A stretch of DNA of 64,000 nucleotides from Luteitalea sp. (GCA_009377605.1 WHTT01000033.1:1-64000); one strand, 5' to 3'; counted from the first letter of the stretch, positions 7,288 through 15,974 are shown. Notes: generated by a model not told the origin, from the sequence alone. Numbers and translations are program-made.

Positions 7288-8322
7288 ATGAACGCGTCGC
7301 CCGATCGTCTGCCGCCGCGTCCCTCGTGCCAGCTTCCCGTCTACGTCCCCTCCGTGCGCTGGAGGGGCGGGCACTGGATGACGGTCTACGTCTGGGCGCG
7401 CCGGCGACGTCTCCCAAGCTTGCCACCAGCGGAGGTGCGGTACTTCGATGTTGCACCGGACGCTCGGGTCCTGGCGCACTGTCACTGGCAGATCGACCGT
7501 GCGGTACACCCCACCCTGGTTGCCCTGCACGGTCTCGAAGGCTCGAGCTCTGCACACTACATGTGCGGCATGGCTGACAAGGCATTCGCGCGCGGCTTCA
7601 ACGTCGTGCGCTTGAACCAGCGCAACTGCGGTGGCACCGAGGCGCTCTCGCGCGGGCTCTATCACTCCGGTCTGACCGCTGATGCCAGCTTTGTCATCGA
7701 CGAGTTGATGGCGCGTGACGGGATCTCGGCGTTCGTCGTTGCCGGCTACTCACTCGGCGGAAACCTCGCCCTCAAGCTGGCCGGCGACTACGGCGCTCGG
7801 CCGCCGACAGCGTTGCGCGCCGTCTGCGCCGTGTCACCGACGATGGATCTCGCGACATGCGTGGAGGCGCTCGAGCGCCGCGAGAACGCAGTGTACGAGT
7901 GGAATTTCATGCGGAAGTTGAAGACGCGGCTGCGTCGAAAGGCGCGGCTCTTTCCGGATCTGTACGACGCGCGCCCGCTCCAGCACATTCGGACGATTCG
8001 CGGGTTCGACGACCAGTACACCGCGCCACACCACGGCTTTCGAAACGCCGCGGACTACTATCATCGTGCGAGTGCTCTACGCGTCATCGCACGCGCTCGG
8101 GTGCCGACCTTGATCATCTCCGCTGCCGATGATCCGTTCGTGCCCGTCGATCAGTTTCGCGATCCGGCGATCTCGGGCAATCCGTGGATCACGTGCCTCC
8201 TCACGCCACACGGCGGGCACTGCGCGTTCCTCAGCGAGACCACGACGGATCACGACGGCTATTGGGCGGAACAAGCGATCGTCGAGTGGGCCGATTTCCA
8301 CACGCGAAGCGCGCGTCCGTAG
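7288..8322 (+). CDS. YheT-like alpha/beta hydrolase
   Basis: A 344-residue cytosolic alpha/beta hydrolase of the YheT/ABHD3 (EMB8-like) family. Visible landmarks are the oxyanion region VALHGLEGSSSAHY, the family-typical LNQRNCGGTE, the nucleophile elbow GYSLGGN, the acid in SAADDPFVP and the histidine in GGHCAFL. The substrate is unknown; relatives act as carboxylesterases or lipases on acyl lipids. The start ATG is 10 bp after the preceding gene's stop, so the two may be co-transcribed. The stop TAG (8320-8322) lies inside a palindromic repeat shared with the convergent DUF72 gene. Confidence 0.9.
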   Translation: MNASPDRLPPRPSCQLPVYVPSVRWRGGHWMTVYVWARRRRLPSLPPAEVRYFDVAPDARVLAHCHWQIDRAVHPTLVALHGLEGSSSAHYMCGMADKAFARGFNVVRLNQRNCGGTEALSRGLYHSGLTADASFVIDELMARDGISAFVVAGYSLGGNLALKLAGDYGARPPTALRAVCAVSPTMDLATCVEALERRENAVYEWNFMRKLKTRLRRKARLFPDLYDARPLQHIRTIRGFDDQYTAPHHGFRNAADYYHRASALRVIARARVPTLIISAADDPFVPVDQFRDPAISGNPWITCLLTPHGGHCAFLSETTTDHDGYWAEQAIVEWADFHTRSARP

Positions 8323-8407
8323 CGCAGGCCTTGAGGCCTACCCACCTCCGCGAGGAGAAAGCCCGCCGACCACACACATGTTGGCAGGCCTCAAGGCCTG
8401 CGCTACG
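8319..8407. repeat. Inverted repeat between convergent genes, supplies both stop codons
   Basis: The arms GTAGCGCAGGCCTTGAGG (8319 onward) and CCTCAAGGCCTGCGCTAC (to 8406) are complementary around a loop of about 45 bp. The TAG of GTAGCGC is the stop of the plus gene at 8322 and, in the other arm, of the minus gene at 8403. It probably acts as a bidirectional terminator. A related copy lies at 31369-31402. Confidence 0.85.
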
Positions 8408-9131
8408 CGCGCGCGCTGAGCTCGCTCAGGATGCGCATCAGCTCGCCGGCGAACTCCGGCCCCTTGCCGGCCTCTTCGTGCTTGAAGTAGACGTACGTTT
8501 CGCGCCACGTCGCCGCGGAACCCTCGACGACAGACGCCCAGCGCGCGAGGTCGGCCGGCGCGTAGCCTTCATCGCGGAGCCGGAGGTATCCATAGTCCGC
8601 CGTGGAGACGATGGGCGTGTGTCGTGTCTCGCTGTCCGCGATGCACAGCGCGAGGTTGCGTCCCCGCAATCGCGCGTACACGTTCTCATCGAGCCACGAC
8701 TCGTGCCGAAACTCGAACGCCGCCCGCACACCCGGCGGCAGCGTGTCCAGGAACGCGTCGAAGAGATCCAGGTCACACCTGAGGCTTGGCGGCAGCTGGA
8801 ACAGCAGAATCCCCAGCCTCGGGCCGAGGGTCGCGGCGGCTCCACAAAACGCCTCCACCAAGCTGGCGCAGTCCTTGAGCCGCTGGTCATGGGTGATGCG
8901 CCGCGGTGCCTTCAGCGTGAACCGGAAGCGCTCGGGCACCCGCTCTGCCCAGCCGGCGAGGATGCGGGCACTGGGCAAGCGATAGAAGCTGTAATTGATC
9001 TCGACGGTCGGGAGGCGCGCCGCGTAGTAGGCGAGCATCTTCGATGCCGGCAAGTCGCCAGGATAGAACGTTCCCTTCCACTCCGGGTAGTTGTAGCCGG
9101 ACGTGCCAATCCAGCAGGAACCTGGTACCAT
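8403..9131 (-). CDS. DUF72 domain protein
   Basis: A 242-residue DUF72 (YecE-like) TIM-barrel-type protein. Characteristic pieces are WIGTSGYNYPEWKGTFYP at the N-terminus, then TVEINYSFYRLPS, then FRFTLKAPRRITH. The middle has LLFQLPPSL and AFEFRHESW, and the C-terminus has YLRLRDEGY and TYVYFKHEEAGKGP. Biochemical function of the family is not established. The ATG at 9131 gives the canonical start. It is divergent from the ABC ATPase gene (98 bp between start codons) and ends in the palindrome shared with the YheT-like gene. Confidence 0.92.
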   Translation of the reverse strand: MVPGSCWIGTSGYNYPEWKGTFYPGDLPASKMLAYYAARLPTVEINYSFYRLPSARILAGWAERVPERFRFTLKAPRRITHDQRLKDCASLVEAFCGAAATLGPRLGILLFQLPPSLRCDLDLFDAFLDTLPPGVRAAFEFRHESWLDENVYARLRGRNLALCIADSETRHTPIVSTADYGYLRLRDEGYAPADLARWASVVEGSAATWRETYVYFKHEEAGKGPEFAGELMRILSELSARA

Positions 9132-9229
9132 GCGTCATTGTGGCACGGTTGCCACGACGCCGCGGGCCGCCCCACCCGCGGGTGAGCCGCCTTGCCACGC
9201 GGATGAATCGCGAGAGAGAGGATACATCT

Positions 9230-9952
9230 ATGTTTGGCCGTTCACGCCCTGCTCCGGTCGACACCCTGTCGTCGGAGCAAACGCCGGGCGCGCTCATTAC
9301 GCTCCAGCACATCGAGAAATACTTCCAGCATGGCCCTGGTCGTACCTACGTCCTGCGACGCATCACGGTCGATATCCGCGAGGGCGAGTTCGTCTCCGTC
9401 ATGGGACCGTCGGGCGCAGGCAAGTCGACCCTGTTGCACATCCTCGGCATGCACGACAGCGATTGGAGCGGCGACTACTGGTTCGTTGGCCACCCGGTCC
9501 ACGCCCTGAGCAAGAAGGAGCGCGCCGAGCTGCACAAGGCGTACATCGGCTTCGTGTTCCAGAGCTACCATCTGCTGGATCACCTGACGGTGTACGAGAA
9601 CCTCGAGCTGCCGCTCTCCTATCGGAACGTCAAGAAAGGCGAGCGCGACTCCATCGTCTGCGATACGCTGGACCGGTTCCAGATTGTCGGGAAGAAGGAC
9701 CTCTTTCCAAACCAACTGTCCGGTGGCCAGCAGCAGCTCGTCGCCGTGGCACGTGCGGTGATCGCGAATCCAAAGCTGATCCTCGCCGACGAGCCGACCG
9801 GGAATCTCCACTCCGATCAGGGCCGGGAGATCATGGAGCTCTTCAAGCGCCTCAACTCGGCGGGCACAACCATCGTGCAGGTCACGCACTCGGAGACGAA
9901 CGCCTCGTACGGCGATCGCGTCGTCAATCTGAGGGACGGCTGGATCGTCTGA
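9230..9952 (+). CDS. Orphan MacB/LolD-type ABC transporter ATPase
   Basis: A 240-residue ATPase subunit of the MacB/LolD/FtsE group. The Walker A motif is GPSGAGKST, the Q-loop lies in [18 protein letters not shown], the signature is [14 protein letters not shown], Walker B is [11 protein letters not shown], and the H-loop is in QVTHSE. The signature carries Leu where most relatives have Arg after LSGGQQQ. The ATG at 9230 has GAGAGAGAGGA upstream; an in-frame ATG at 9203 is less well placed. No permease is adjacent. In acidobacteria such ATPases usually partner MacB-like or ADOP permeases; one ADOP permease is 37 kb away, but partnership cannot be shown. Confidence 0.93.
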   Translation: MFGRSRPAPVDTLSSEQTPGALITLQHIEKYFQHGPGRTYVLRRITVDIREGEFVSVMGPSGAGKSTLLHILGMHDSDWSGDYWFVGHPVHALSKKERAELHKAYIGFVFQSYHLLDHLTVYENLELPLSYRNVKKGERDSIVCDTLDRFQIVGKKDLFPNQLSGGQQQLVAVARAVIANPKLILADEPTGNLHSDQGREIMELFKRLNSAGTTIVQVTHSETNASYGDRVVNLRDGWIV

Positions 9953-10055
9953 TCGCTCCAGCGTCGACTCCGCCCGTGGCGTGCTCAAAGTGAGCAACCG
10001 CGGTGTCGTCGCCAGCCCGGCTGCAACGCCGTGTAGCGGCTCGCGTGTCCGAGGT

Positions 10056-10379
10056 CTACCAGCGAGGCTCCCGGCGGCCACCGCGCGACATCTCGCCGTC
10101 CCCCCAACCACCTCGCGGGCCGTTGTGCGCCGGCTTTGGCCGAGCTTCGTTGACGACCAGCGCACGCCCGTCGAGCTGATATTCGTGGAACTCGGAGATA
10201 GCGCGTTGCGCATCTTCGGCAGAGGCCATCTGCACGAACGCAAAGCCTCGCGCACGCCCTGTGGCAAGGTCGCGCATCACCTGGACGTTTTCGACCATGC
10301 CTGCACGACTGAACAGGGCGCTCAGCTCTTCGTCGGTTGTGCCGTACGGTAGGTTCCCCACATACAGTCTTTGAGCCAT
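10056..10379 (-). CDS. RRM-domain RNA-binding protein
   Basis: A 107-residue single-RRM protein like the cyanobacterial Rbp proteins. RNP2 is LYVGNL at residues 5-10 and RNP1 is RGFAFVQM at about residues 44-51. A glycine/arginine-rich tail follows (GPRGGWGDGEMSRGG). It probably binds single-stranded RNA, with a possible role in cold adaptation or mRNA handling by analogy. The ATG at 10379 has AGGA a few bases upstream. It is divergent from the 10549 gene, with about 170 bp between that must hold both promoters. Confidence 0.93.
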   Translation of the reverse strand: MAQRLYVGNLPYGTTDEELSALFSRAGMVENVQVMRDLATGRARGFAFVQMASAEDAQRAISEFHEYQLDGRALVVNEARPKPAHNGPRGGWGDGEMSRGGRREPRW

Positions 10380-10548
10380 CGGATCCGATCCTGCTTCACG
10401 TGCGCGAGTTATCGTCTCGTGGCCACGGCCGCGCGCCCGACCGGGACCACATGCTGGGGATTGCAACCTGATGCGCAGTGCGGGCGAGAATAATGACAAC
10501 TCCCACTGGGGCCAAGTCGAAGGTTCTTGGGGGGAGTATACCAGTATC

Positions 10549-11244
10549 GTGAGGAAACGTCGATCCTCCAGGGAGATTCCGCTCGCGCCGCCACCGCTGG
10601 CGCGATTCACGCGCGCCGAGCGCCATCTCATCCGGCTCCTGGGCACGCCCCGCCGCGTGCAGCAGTTCCTCAACGGCCTCAGCTATAACACAGAGCTCAA
10701 CGGCGAGACACAGCAGAGCTTCCGAGGTGTTGTGCGCGCCAGGCGCGTCCATTGTCTCGAGGCTGCATTGTTTGCCGCCGTCGTTCTCGAACAGCGCGGC
10801 GTTCCACCGCTGCTGATGAGCCTCGAGTCAATTGACAAGCTCGACCATGTGTTGTTTGTTTATCGGGCGCGAACCGGCTGGGGCTCCATCGCCCGCTCGC
10901 GAGATCCTGGTCTGCACGGCCGGCGACCCGTCTTCCGCACGGCACGCCAGCTGGCCTTGAGCTACGTGGATCCGTACGTCGACAAGACAGGCCGGATCAC
11001 CGGGTATGGCCTCCTCGATCTCCGCTCCTTGGGCCAATACGACTGGCGGTTTGCCACGACCAACGTCTGGAAGGTAGAGCGGGCGCTCATCAATCTCCCA
11101 CACCGGGCGATTCGCTCGTCTGATAGGCGGATTGATCGCCTCCGGCGCGCCTACTTGGCCTTCATCGAGGCTTGTCCGGGCCAGAAGCCGGTGGACTACG
11201 CCGGTCGCGACGCCTGGACGCCCATTCCTCGGATCTTCACGTAA
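10549..11244 (+). CDS. Transglutaminase-like fold protein, function unknown
   Basis: A 231-residue protein when started at GTG 10549, which has GGGGGGAG upstream; an in-frame ATG at 10471 would add 26 residues. The segment RVHCLEAALFAAVVLEQRGVPP has the Cys at the start of a helix as in the transglutaminase/bacterial cysteine-peptidase superfamily. It is followed by a His in DHVLFVYR and a possible Asp in SYVDPYVD, giving a possible Cys-His-Asp triad. The remainder is Arg-rich and helical. It lacks a signal peptide. The substrate is unknown. A small gene follows after about 50 bp on the same strand. Confidence 0.7.
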   Translation: MRKRRSSREIPLAPPPLARFTRAERHLIRLLGTPRRVQQFLNGLSYNTELNGETQQSFRGVVRARRVHCLEAALFAAVVLEQRGVPPLLMSLESIDKLDHVLFVYRARTGWGSIARSRDPGLHGRRPVFRTARQLALSYVDPYVDKTGRITGYGLLDLRSLGQYDWRFATTNVWKVERALINLPHRAIRSSDRRIDRLRRAYLAFIEACPGQKPVDYAGRDAWTPIPRIFT

Positions 11245-11297
11245 CCTGTATGATCGAGGGAGGTACGGATGGGCCGTACCTGATGGGTAGAACGCGT

Positions 11298-11600
11298 ATG
11301 GCTCCACTCGCGTCGGAATTCACCTCCGAGTGTCCGTGTTGCGGGGCGACGCTCACGATCGACGCCAATCTCAAGCGCGTCGTTGGTCACGTCGTGCCGG
11401 AGCGCGGCGACAGACCCGAGCTCGATCACGCTCAGCGGATCCTCAAGGAAGAGGCTGCGCGTCGCGAAGCAGCGTTTCAACGGTCGCTCGAAACAGAGCG
11501 GACGAAGGGGGATGCCCTCTCACGCCGGTTCGAAGAAGCCCTTCGCCAGGCGCAGAAGGAACCTGTGACGCGCCCCGAGCGGGACTTCGATTTCGAATAG
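11298..11600 (+). CDS. Small two-cysteine (zinc-ribbon-like) coiled-coil protein
   Basis: A 100-residue protein not assigned to a named family. The N-terminus has SECPCCGATLTID, a CPCCG knuckle that looks like half a zinc ribbon. The rest is strongly charged and helical (residues 45-90, EEAARREAAFQRSLETERT), consistent with a coiled coil. In-frame ATGs at 11250, 11283 and 11298 all allow the frame; a GGGAGG at 11258-11263 fits the first two poorly. It lies downstream of the transglutaminase-like gene and may be co-transcribed. Confidence 0.65.
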   Translation: MAPLASEFTSECPCCGATLTIDANLKRVVGHVVPERGDRPELDHAQRILKEEAARREAAFQRSLETERTKGDALSRRFEEALRQAQKEPVTRPERDFDFE

Positions 11601-11607
11601 GAACGGA

Positions 11608-11790
11608 CGAAGGTGGCAAGGTGCGGAGGGGTGACAAGGTGACACGGTGAGGGGGTGACCAGGTGAAGGGGCCGTTCGCGGTGCGTAGAAAGGGCCTTCG
11701 GCTACGGTCGGATGCATGGGCGCCCCTAACGCACACCCCCGACAACCCAGTCACCGTGTCACCCCATCACCTTGTCACCCTGTCACGCCC
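11608..11790. repeat. GTGACAAGGTGA-type repeat cluster, inverted halves
   Basis: GTGACAAGGTGACACGGTGA-like units at about 11630-11665 and complementary TCACCTTGTCACCCTGTCAC units at about 11748-11787 flank about 80 bp of unique sequence. It is the same family as at 5507-5706. It fills the gap before the EEP gene. Confidence 0.8.
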
Positions 11791-11820
11791 CGCCGCTGGC
11801 GCCTCGCCCCTGATCACGCT

Positions 11821-12573
11821 GTGGCTCGCCTGCGCATCGCGACGTACAACATCCACCGCTGCTGCGGCCTCGATCGGCGCACGAGCCCTGAGCGCATTGC
11901 GGAGGTGCTCCAGAGCACGCGCGCCGACGTGATGGCCCTGCAAGAGGTCATCGGCGCGAGCGCGTCGCACGAGGGACACGCAGCCTGGCTCGGCGCGGCA
12001 CTGGGCATGGGCTGGGTCATGGCCTCGACGCGAAGACGCCGGGGGCATCTCTTTGGGAATGCCGTCCTGAGCCGGTTCCCGATTCAGCATCACACACAGT
12101 ACGACCTCTCCTGGCATCAACACCGCGAGCCTCGCTGCTGCCAGCGGGCAGACATTTCAGTCGATGGCCCGCTGCTCCACTTCTACAACGTTCACCTTGG
12201 CACGTCGGTCCTGGAGCGCCGATATCAAGCCAGACGACTCGCCACGTTCGTGAACGATCAGCGCGTCTCGGGCCCCAAGCTCGTGCTGGGTGATTTCAAC
12301 GAGTGGCTTCGCGGCCTTGCCACGGCAACACTGTCTCGCTTGTTTCAGGGAGTCGACATCTACGCCTTTCTGCGCCGGAGGCGCACCTACCCCGGCCTGT
12401 TTCCGCTCGTACACCTGGATCACATCTACTACGATGGCGCCATCGAAGTGCTCGATGTGGAGCTGATACGCACACGGCTGGCGCTGGTGGCGTCGGATCA
12501 CCTGCCGCTCGTCGCCGAGATCCGTGTGCGCAGCGATGCAACGGAACGACCCAGGTCAGGCGTATCTGGGTGA
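11821..12573 (+). CDS. Endonuclease/exonuclease/phosphatase (EEP) family enzyme
   Basis: A 250-residue EEP-fold metallohydrolase. Motifs in order are RIATYNIHRC (Asn), VMALQEVIG (metal-binding Glu), HFYNVHLGTS, LVLGDFNEW (Asp, Asn), and the C-terminal LDHIYYDG and ASDHLPLVAEI (Asp-His). The substrate could be nucleic acid, phosphoinositide-like or another phosphodiester; sequence alone does not decide. The GTG at 11821 is chosen because the upstream in-frame extension translates the GTCACC repeat. The M28 peptidase gene begins 4 bp after its stop. Confidence 0.88.
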   Translation: MARLRIATYNIHRCCGLDRRTSPERIAEVLQSTRADVMALQEVIGASASHEGHAAWLGAALGMGWVMASTRRRRGHLFGNAVLSRFPIQHHTQYDLSWHQHREPRCCQRADISVDGPLLHFYNVHLGTSVLERRYQARRLATFVNDQRVSGPKLVLGDFNEWLRGLATATLSRLFQGVDIYAFLRRRRTYPGLFPLVHLDHIYYDGAIEVLDVELIRTRLALVASDHLPLVAEIRVRSDATERPRSGVSG

Positions 12574-12577
12574 CAAG

Positions 12578-14200
12578 ATGCCATCTCGTCACCATGTCAT
12601 GCAGTCCCTCCTCGTAGTGGTCGCGGCCGCGCTGCTCCTCGGTACAGGGCAGTCCCGGGCACGCCCGTCAACGACGTATCCCGGGCTCGAGCAAATCACT
12701 GCCGCGGATCTGCGCAGCTACCTGGCATTCATCGCGGCTGACGAGCTCCAAGGACGAAACACGCCCTCGCGCGGCCTCGATACGGCCGCCCTTTACATCG
12801 CCTCGCACCTCTCGCGTTGGGGTGCCAGGCCCGCTGGTGACGAAGGCAGTTACTTTCAGCGTATCGCCCTCGTCGAGCACCGTGTTGATCGCGATAGATC
12901 GCGTGTGGCGCTTGGAGACCGCGCCTTCACCTACGATGACGATTTCCTCGCGGGCGGCACGTCGGGCCAGGCGTCCGGCCCCCTCGTTTACGTCGGCCAC
13001 GGCTACATGATCAAGGAGCGGGGGCTCGACCCGTACGCCGGCCGCGACATCAAGGGAAAGATCATCGTCGCACACGAGTCGATGCCGAGCGGCGTCAGGC
13101 GTGCCGACCTCAAAGGCAAGCAAGGCGTCGACTGGGACGATCCCATGAGCGCCGCCGAGCGCCTTGGCGGCGTTGGCGTGGTCTATCTCCCATCCTATCG
13201 GACGCTGACCTCCTGGCGCCGGAAGGCCGATGAATCGACGTATGTCGTCGAGAAGCTCCCGAGCGAACAACCGGACGATATCCCGTCGATTACGGCGTCG
13301 CCGGGCTTGTTGGGCGCGTTGTTCGATGGTGAAGAAGCGACAGCCGAAGAGGTGCTCGCTGGCGCCATCTCCCGAAAGCCCGAGAAGCCGTTCGCGCTCG
13401 ACGCGCACAAGATCTTGAGCATCACCGTCGCGCTGACGAGCCGCCCCGCACGAACGCAGAACGTGGTGGCCGTGGTGGAAGGAAGCGACCCAGCGCTGAG
13501 ACAGGAGTACGTCGCGCTCGGCGCCCACTACGATCACGTGGGCGTCGGCACCGGCTCGGGCGACATCATTTACAACGGTGCTGACGATGACGGCTCCGGC
13601 ACGGTGGCGTTGCTATCGATGGCAGAGGTATTCGCGACTGCTCCGCGACCGAAGCGATCCATGCTCTTCACGTGGCATACGGGTGAAGAGCGCGGTCTCT
13701 GGGGCTCCGACTACTTCACCCGTTTCCCGACGGTGCCGCTCGAGCAGATCGTTGCGCAGCTGAACGTCGACATGATTGGCCGCAGTCGCAAGCCGGGCGA
13801 CACGCACCCCGCCAACAAACACCTGACGGGGCCCGACTCCACCTACGTGATCGGCTCGACGCTGATGAGCAGTGAGCTCGAGCGGCTCAGCCGGCGCGTC
13901 AACGCAGGGCTCTTCAACCTGTCGTTCGACTACAAGTACGATGCACGTGGCGATCGCGAGCGTTTCTTCTACCGGAGCGATCACTACAACTACGCCAAGC
14001 ACGACATCCCCGTGATCTTCTACTTCAGCGGTCTCCACGAGGACTATCACGACGTCGGCGACTCGGCCGACAAGATTGACTATACGAAGATGGAAAAGAT
14101 CGTGCGAACGATCTACGCAACCGCGCGCGCCATCGCAGACCTGCCGCACCGGCCGGCCGTCGACAAGGCGCTCCCGGAGCACACAACCGACGAGCGGTAG
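12578..14200 (+). CDS. Secreted M28 family zinc metallopeptidase
   Basis: A 540-residue exported aminopeptidase-like protein. A signal peptide is clear (LLVVVAAALLLGTGQSRA). A PA-type insertion is likely in the first half (GPLVYVGHGYMI, IKGKIIVAHESMP). The co-catalytic zinc ligands of M28 are all recognisable in order: GAHYDHVG (His), NGADDDGSG (Asp), WHTGEERGLWGS (Glu pair), LNVDMIGR (Asp), and the C-terminal His in SGLHEDYH. It probably cleaves N-terminal residues from peptides in the periplasm or outside the cell. The ATG at 12578 (MPSRHH) sits just after the upstream stop; MQSLL at 12599 is an alternative start. Confidence 0.92.
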   Translation: MPSRHHVMQSLLVVVAAALLLGTGQSRARPSTTYPGLEQITAADLRSYLAFIAADELQGRNTPSRGLDTAALYIASHLSRWGARPAGDEGSYFQRIALVEHRVDRDRSRVALGDRAFTYDDDFLAGGTSGQASGPLVYVGHGYMIKERGLDPYAGRDIKGKIIVAHESMPSGVRRADLKGKQGVDWDDPMSAAERLGGVGVVYLPSYRTLTSWRRKADESTYVVEKLPSEQPDDIPSITASPGLLGALFDGEEATAEEVLAGAISRKPEKPFALDAHKILSITVALTSRPARTQNVVAVVEGSDPALRQEYVALGAHYDHVGVGTGSGDIIYNGADDDGSGTVALLSMAEVFATAPRPKRSMLFTWHTGEERGLWGSDYFTRFPTVPLEQIVAQLNVDMIGRSRKPGDTHPANKHLTGPDSTYVIGSTLMSSELERLSRRVNAGLFNLSFDYKYDARGDRERFFYRSDHYNYAKHDIPVIFYFSGLHEDYHDVGDSADKIDYTKMEKIVRTIYATARAIADLPHRPAVDKALPEHTTDER

Positions 14201-14216
14201 GAAAAGGGGACAGGCC

Positions 14217-14501
14217 CTAACCCTCTTCTTCGTATTCTTCTTCGCCTGTGGGATTGATGCGCGTGGAGGGACGAAGCGACTCGCGAAAATCGTACAGCGG
14301 CAGGCCGGTGACGTGGAGCGTGGACGGACACTGCGGGGAACGTTCATCGACGACGACAACGACGGGACTGCCCTCGACGCCCTCGCGAAACGTAATACGG
14401 CACCCGCAGGCCAGACGCGCGTGAGTAAACCCCTTCAGCATCGCCTGTTCATCATAGCACCAACCAAGCCCAGGGGCTCTGCCCTCGGCTGGTTCCATCA
14501 C
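14217..14501 (-). CDS. Small acidic-tailed cysteine protein of unknown function
   Basis: A 94-residue protein. Its ATG overlaps the stop of the TlpA-like gene by 4 bp (ATGA at 14498-14501), which is the best support that it is real and translationally coupled. Visible features are ARLACGCRITFREG (Cys-x-Cys-like pair), VVVVVDERSPQC, a third Cys region near CPSTLH, and a terminal Glu-rich GEEEYEEEG. I do not recognise the family. The Cys residues and the thioredoxin neighbour suggest a redox or metal-binding role, but that is inference. A half copy of the GGACAGG repeat lies just beyond the stop. Confidence 0.6.
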   Translation of the reverse strand: MMEPAEGRAPGLGWCYDEQAMLKGFTHARLACGCRITFREGVEGSPVVVVVDERSPQCPSTLHVTGLPLYDFRESLRPSTRINPTGEEEYEEEG

Positions 14502-15055
14502 AAGAGTGCCTCGATCACCTGCTGGAACGGCTTCTCACCCGGAAAGCCCATGAATCGCTTGCAGACCGTGCCATCCCGCGCGAGCAGCACCGTGACTGGA
14601 ATACCGTAGAGCGGGCCATACGCGCGCTCCAACTCAGCATCGCCGGTGCCCTGGAGCACGGGGTAGTTCATCTCGTATTCCTTCGCGAAGGCCTTGATCG
14701 GCTCCATGCTATCGTCCTGAACCGAGATGCCGACAAAGGTGAAATCTTTGTCACGATAGCGTTCCTGGAGCTCGACGAAGATGGGGATCTCGTGTCGGCA
14801 GGGCCCGCACCACGTCGCCCAGAAGTTGATGGCCAGGACCTGACCGCGGTAGTCGGCCAACGTGACACGCTTGCCATCGATGTCCGGGAGCGTGAAGTCC
14901 AGCTGGGCCGGCTTTGGCTCCGCGTTGCACACCGCCGGCAACGCCGCGGTCGATCTGGCCGTCGTGTCACTGCTGCCGCCAAGCGGCAAGAAGGGTACCG
15001 CCGCCAACCCCAGTCCCAGGGCGCCGAGCGCCGCAATCATCCAACGCTTCTTCAT
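14498..15055 (-). CDS. TlpA/ResA-type periplasmic thioredoxin
   Basis: A 185-residue membrane-anchored thiol:disulfide oxidoreductase. The N-terminus is MKKRWMIAALGALGLGLAA (signal anchor). The redoxin domain starts at LDFTLPDIDGKRVTLADYRG and carries the active site NFWATWCGPCRHEIP. It continues with VGISVQDDS and the cis-proline YGIPVTVLL. Such proteins reduce apocytochrome or other exported disulfides. The ATG at 15055 (MKKR) is preferred; the upstream extension reads through a repeat. It heads a two-gene unit with the small Cys protein. Confidence 0.93.
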   Translation of the reverse strand: MKKRWMIAALGALGLGLAAVPFLPLGGSSDTTARSTAALPAVCNAEPKPAQLDFTLPDIDGKRVTLADYRGQVLAINFWATWCGPCRHEIPIFVELQERYRDKDFTFVGISVQDDSMEPIKAFAKEYEMNYPVLQGTGDAELERAYGPLYGIPVTVLLARDGTVCKRFMGFPGEKPFQQVIEALL

Positions 15056-15078
15056 GGTCAACCTCAGATGTGACAGAC

Positions 15079-15142
15079 GCCTGGGCGAGGCGTCCCTCCA
15101 TTCCACCATCGTAGGGCACGTTCGCCGAACGCGCCGTGTTCG
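15079..15142. repeat. TTCGCCGAACGCGCC-family repeat
   Basis: GCCTGGGCGAGGCGTCCCTCC followed by TAGGGCACGTTCGCCGAACGCGCC forms imperfect palindromes (GTTCG-CCGAAC core). Relatives lie at 20300-20410, 25437-25500, 53480-53600 and 61575-61645. It lies between the TlpA and anti-sigma genes. Confidence 0.75.
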
Positions 15143-15166
15143 TTCCCAGACCGACGCCTTCTCGAC

Positions 15167-15943
15167 TCAGAAACGGACCGCTGCTTCATGGCGCGCCCGC
15201 ACCAGCCTCGCCTCGAAGTATCGTTTGAGTCGAGCCACCGTATCCGGCGGCAGATCGGCAACGAGCGCGTACGTGCGGTGTCCGTCCGACCAGGTGCGCG
15301 CACGCTGTCCCAGGATGGAGAGATTCGCGGACGGCGAGTCGGCACCCGGCAGCACGAAGAGTGACACATCGCGATCGTCGATGTTGTATATCGCGTGCGC
15401 CAGCTGCCCGCGCATATACAGGCAGCGCCGTAAGCAAATAAATCGCGACTCTCCGCCCGGCGGCGCCGCCGGCACGGCAACATGCCAACCGTAGGTGCGC
15501 GCAAAGCGTGCGGACGCATCGGCGGGCGCCTCCGCATCTTCCGATGATTCGCCTGAGAACGTGCGGCACTTGACATGGTCGAGTGCGAGCTGCGCGGCGA
15601 GAACCCGGCCCGAGACACCGGTCAGTCCGTAGAGCGCCACGCCGCCCAGCGCGAACAGCAAGCTCGCGGCCAAGGTCGTCGGAATCCACAGCCGTCGACG
15701 CACGGCCGCCGATCCACACGTCAACGCCGAACAGCGGGTCACGAGCTCGTCGGGCGCCGCCGACCGGAGGCGCGCGGCGCGGGAGCGCAGCAACGCCCGG
15801 CAGCCGGCCTGCGCACGCGCGGCGTCTCGGCAAGGCGGGCACTCCTCCAGGTGGCCTTCGATCTCGGCCTGAGCGTCCGACGGCAACTCCCCATCGACAA
15901 ACGGGGCCAGGCGCTCCTCAATCTCGCGACATTTCGACATCAT
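15167..15943 (-). CDS. Zinc-finger (HC2) anti-sigma factor
   Basis: A 258-residue single-pass membrane anti-sigma factor. The N-terminal zf-HC2 motif is H-x3-C-x2-C in GHLEECPPCRD (about residues 30-40). One membrane helix follows at about residues 88-110 (LAASLLFALGGVALYGLTG). The C-terminal part is periplasmic (HVKCRTFSGES, then FICLRRCLYMRG, Cys-rich). The mycothiol/cupin-type ligand-binding extension is absent. It lies downstream of the ECF sigma gene on the same strand and presumably binds that sigma factor. Two adjacent ATGs (15943 and 15940) follow GGAAAGGA; the second has better spacing. Confidence 0.9.
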   Translation of the reverse strand: MMSKCREIEERLAPFVDGELPSDAQAEIEGHLEECPPCRDAARAQAGCRALLRSRAARLRSAAPDELVTRCSALTCGSAAVRRRLWIPTTLAASLLFALGGVALYGLTGVSGRVLAAQLALDHVKCRTFSGESSEDAEAPADASARFARTYGWHVAVPAAPPGGESRFICLRRCLYMRGQLAHAIYNIDDRDVSLFVLPGADSPSANLSILGQRARTWSDGHRTYALVADLPPDTVARLKRYFEARLVRARHEAAVRF

Positions 15944-15974
15944 TCCTTTCCAACTCGTTAAGACGCGCCCCGAG

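Noticed and set aside
9230-9952. Cognate ATPase of the ADOP permease at 47053
   Set aside because: The genes are 37 kb apart and nothing in the sequence ties them together.
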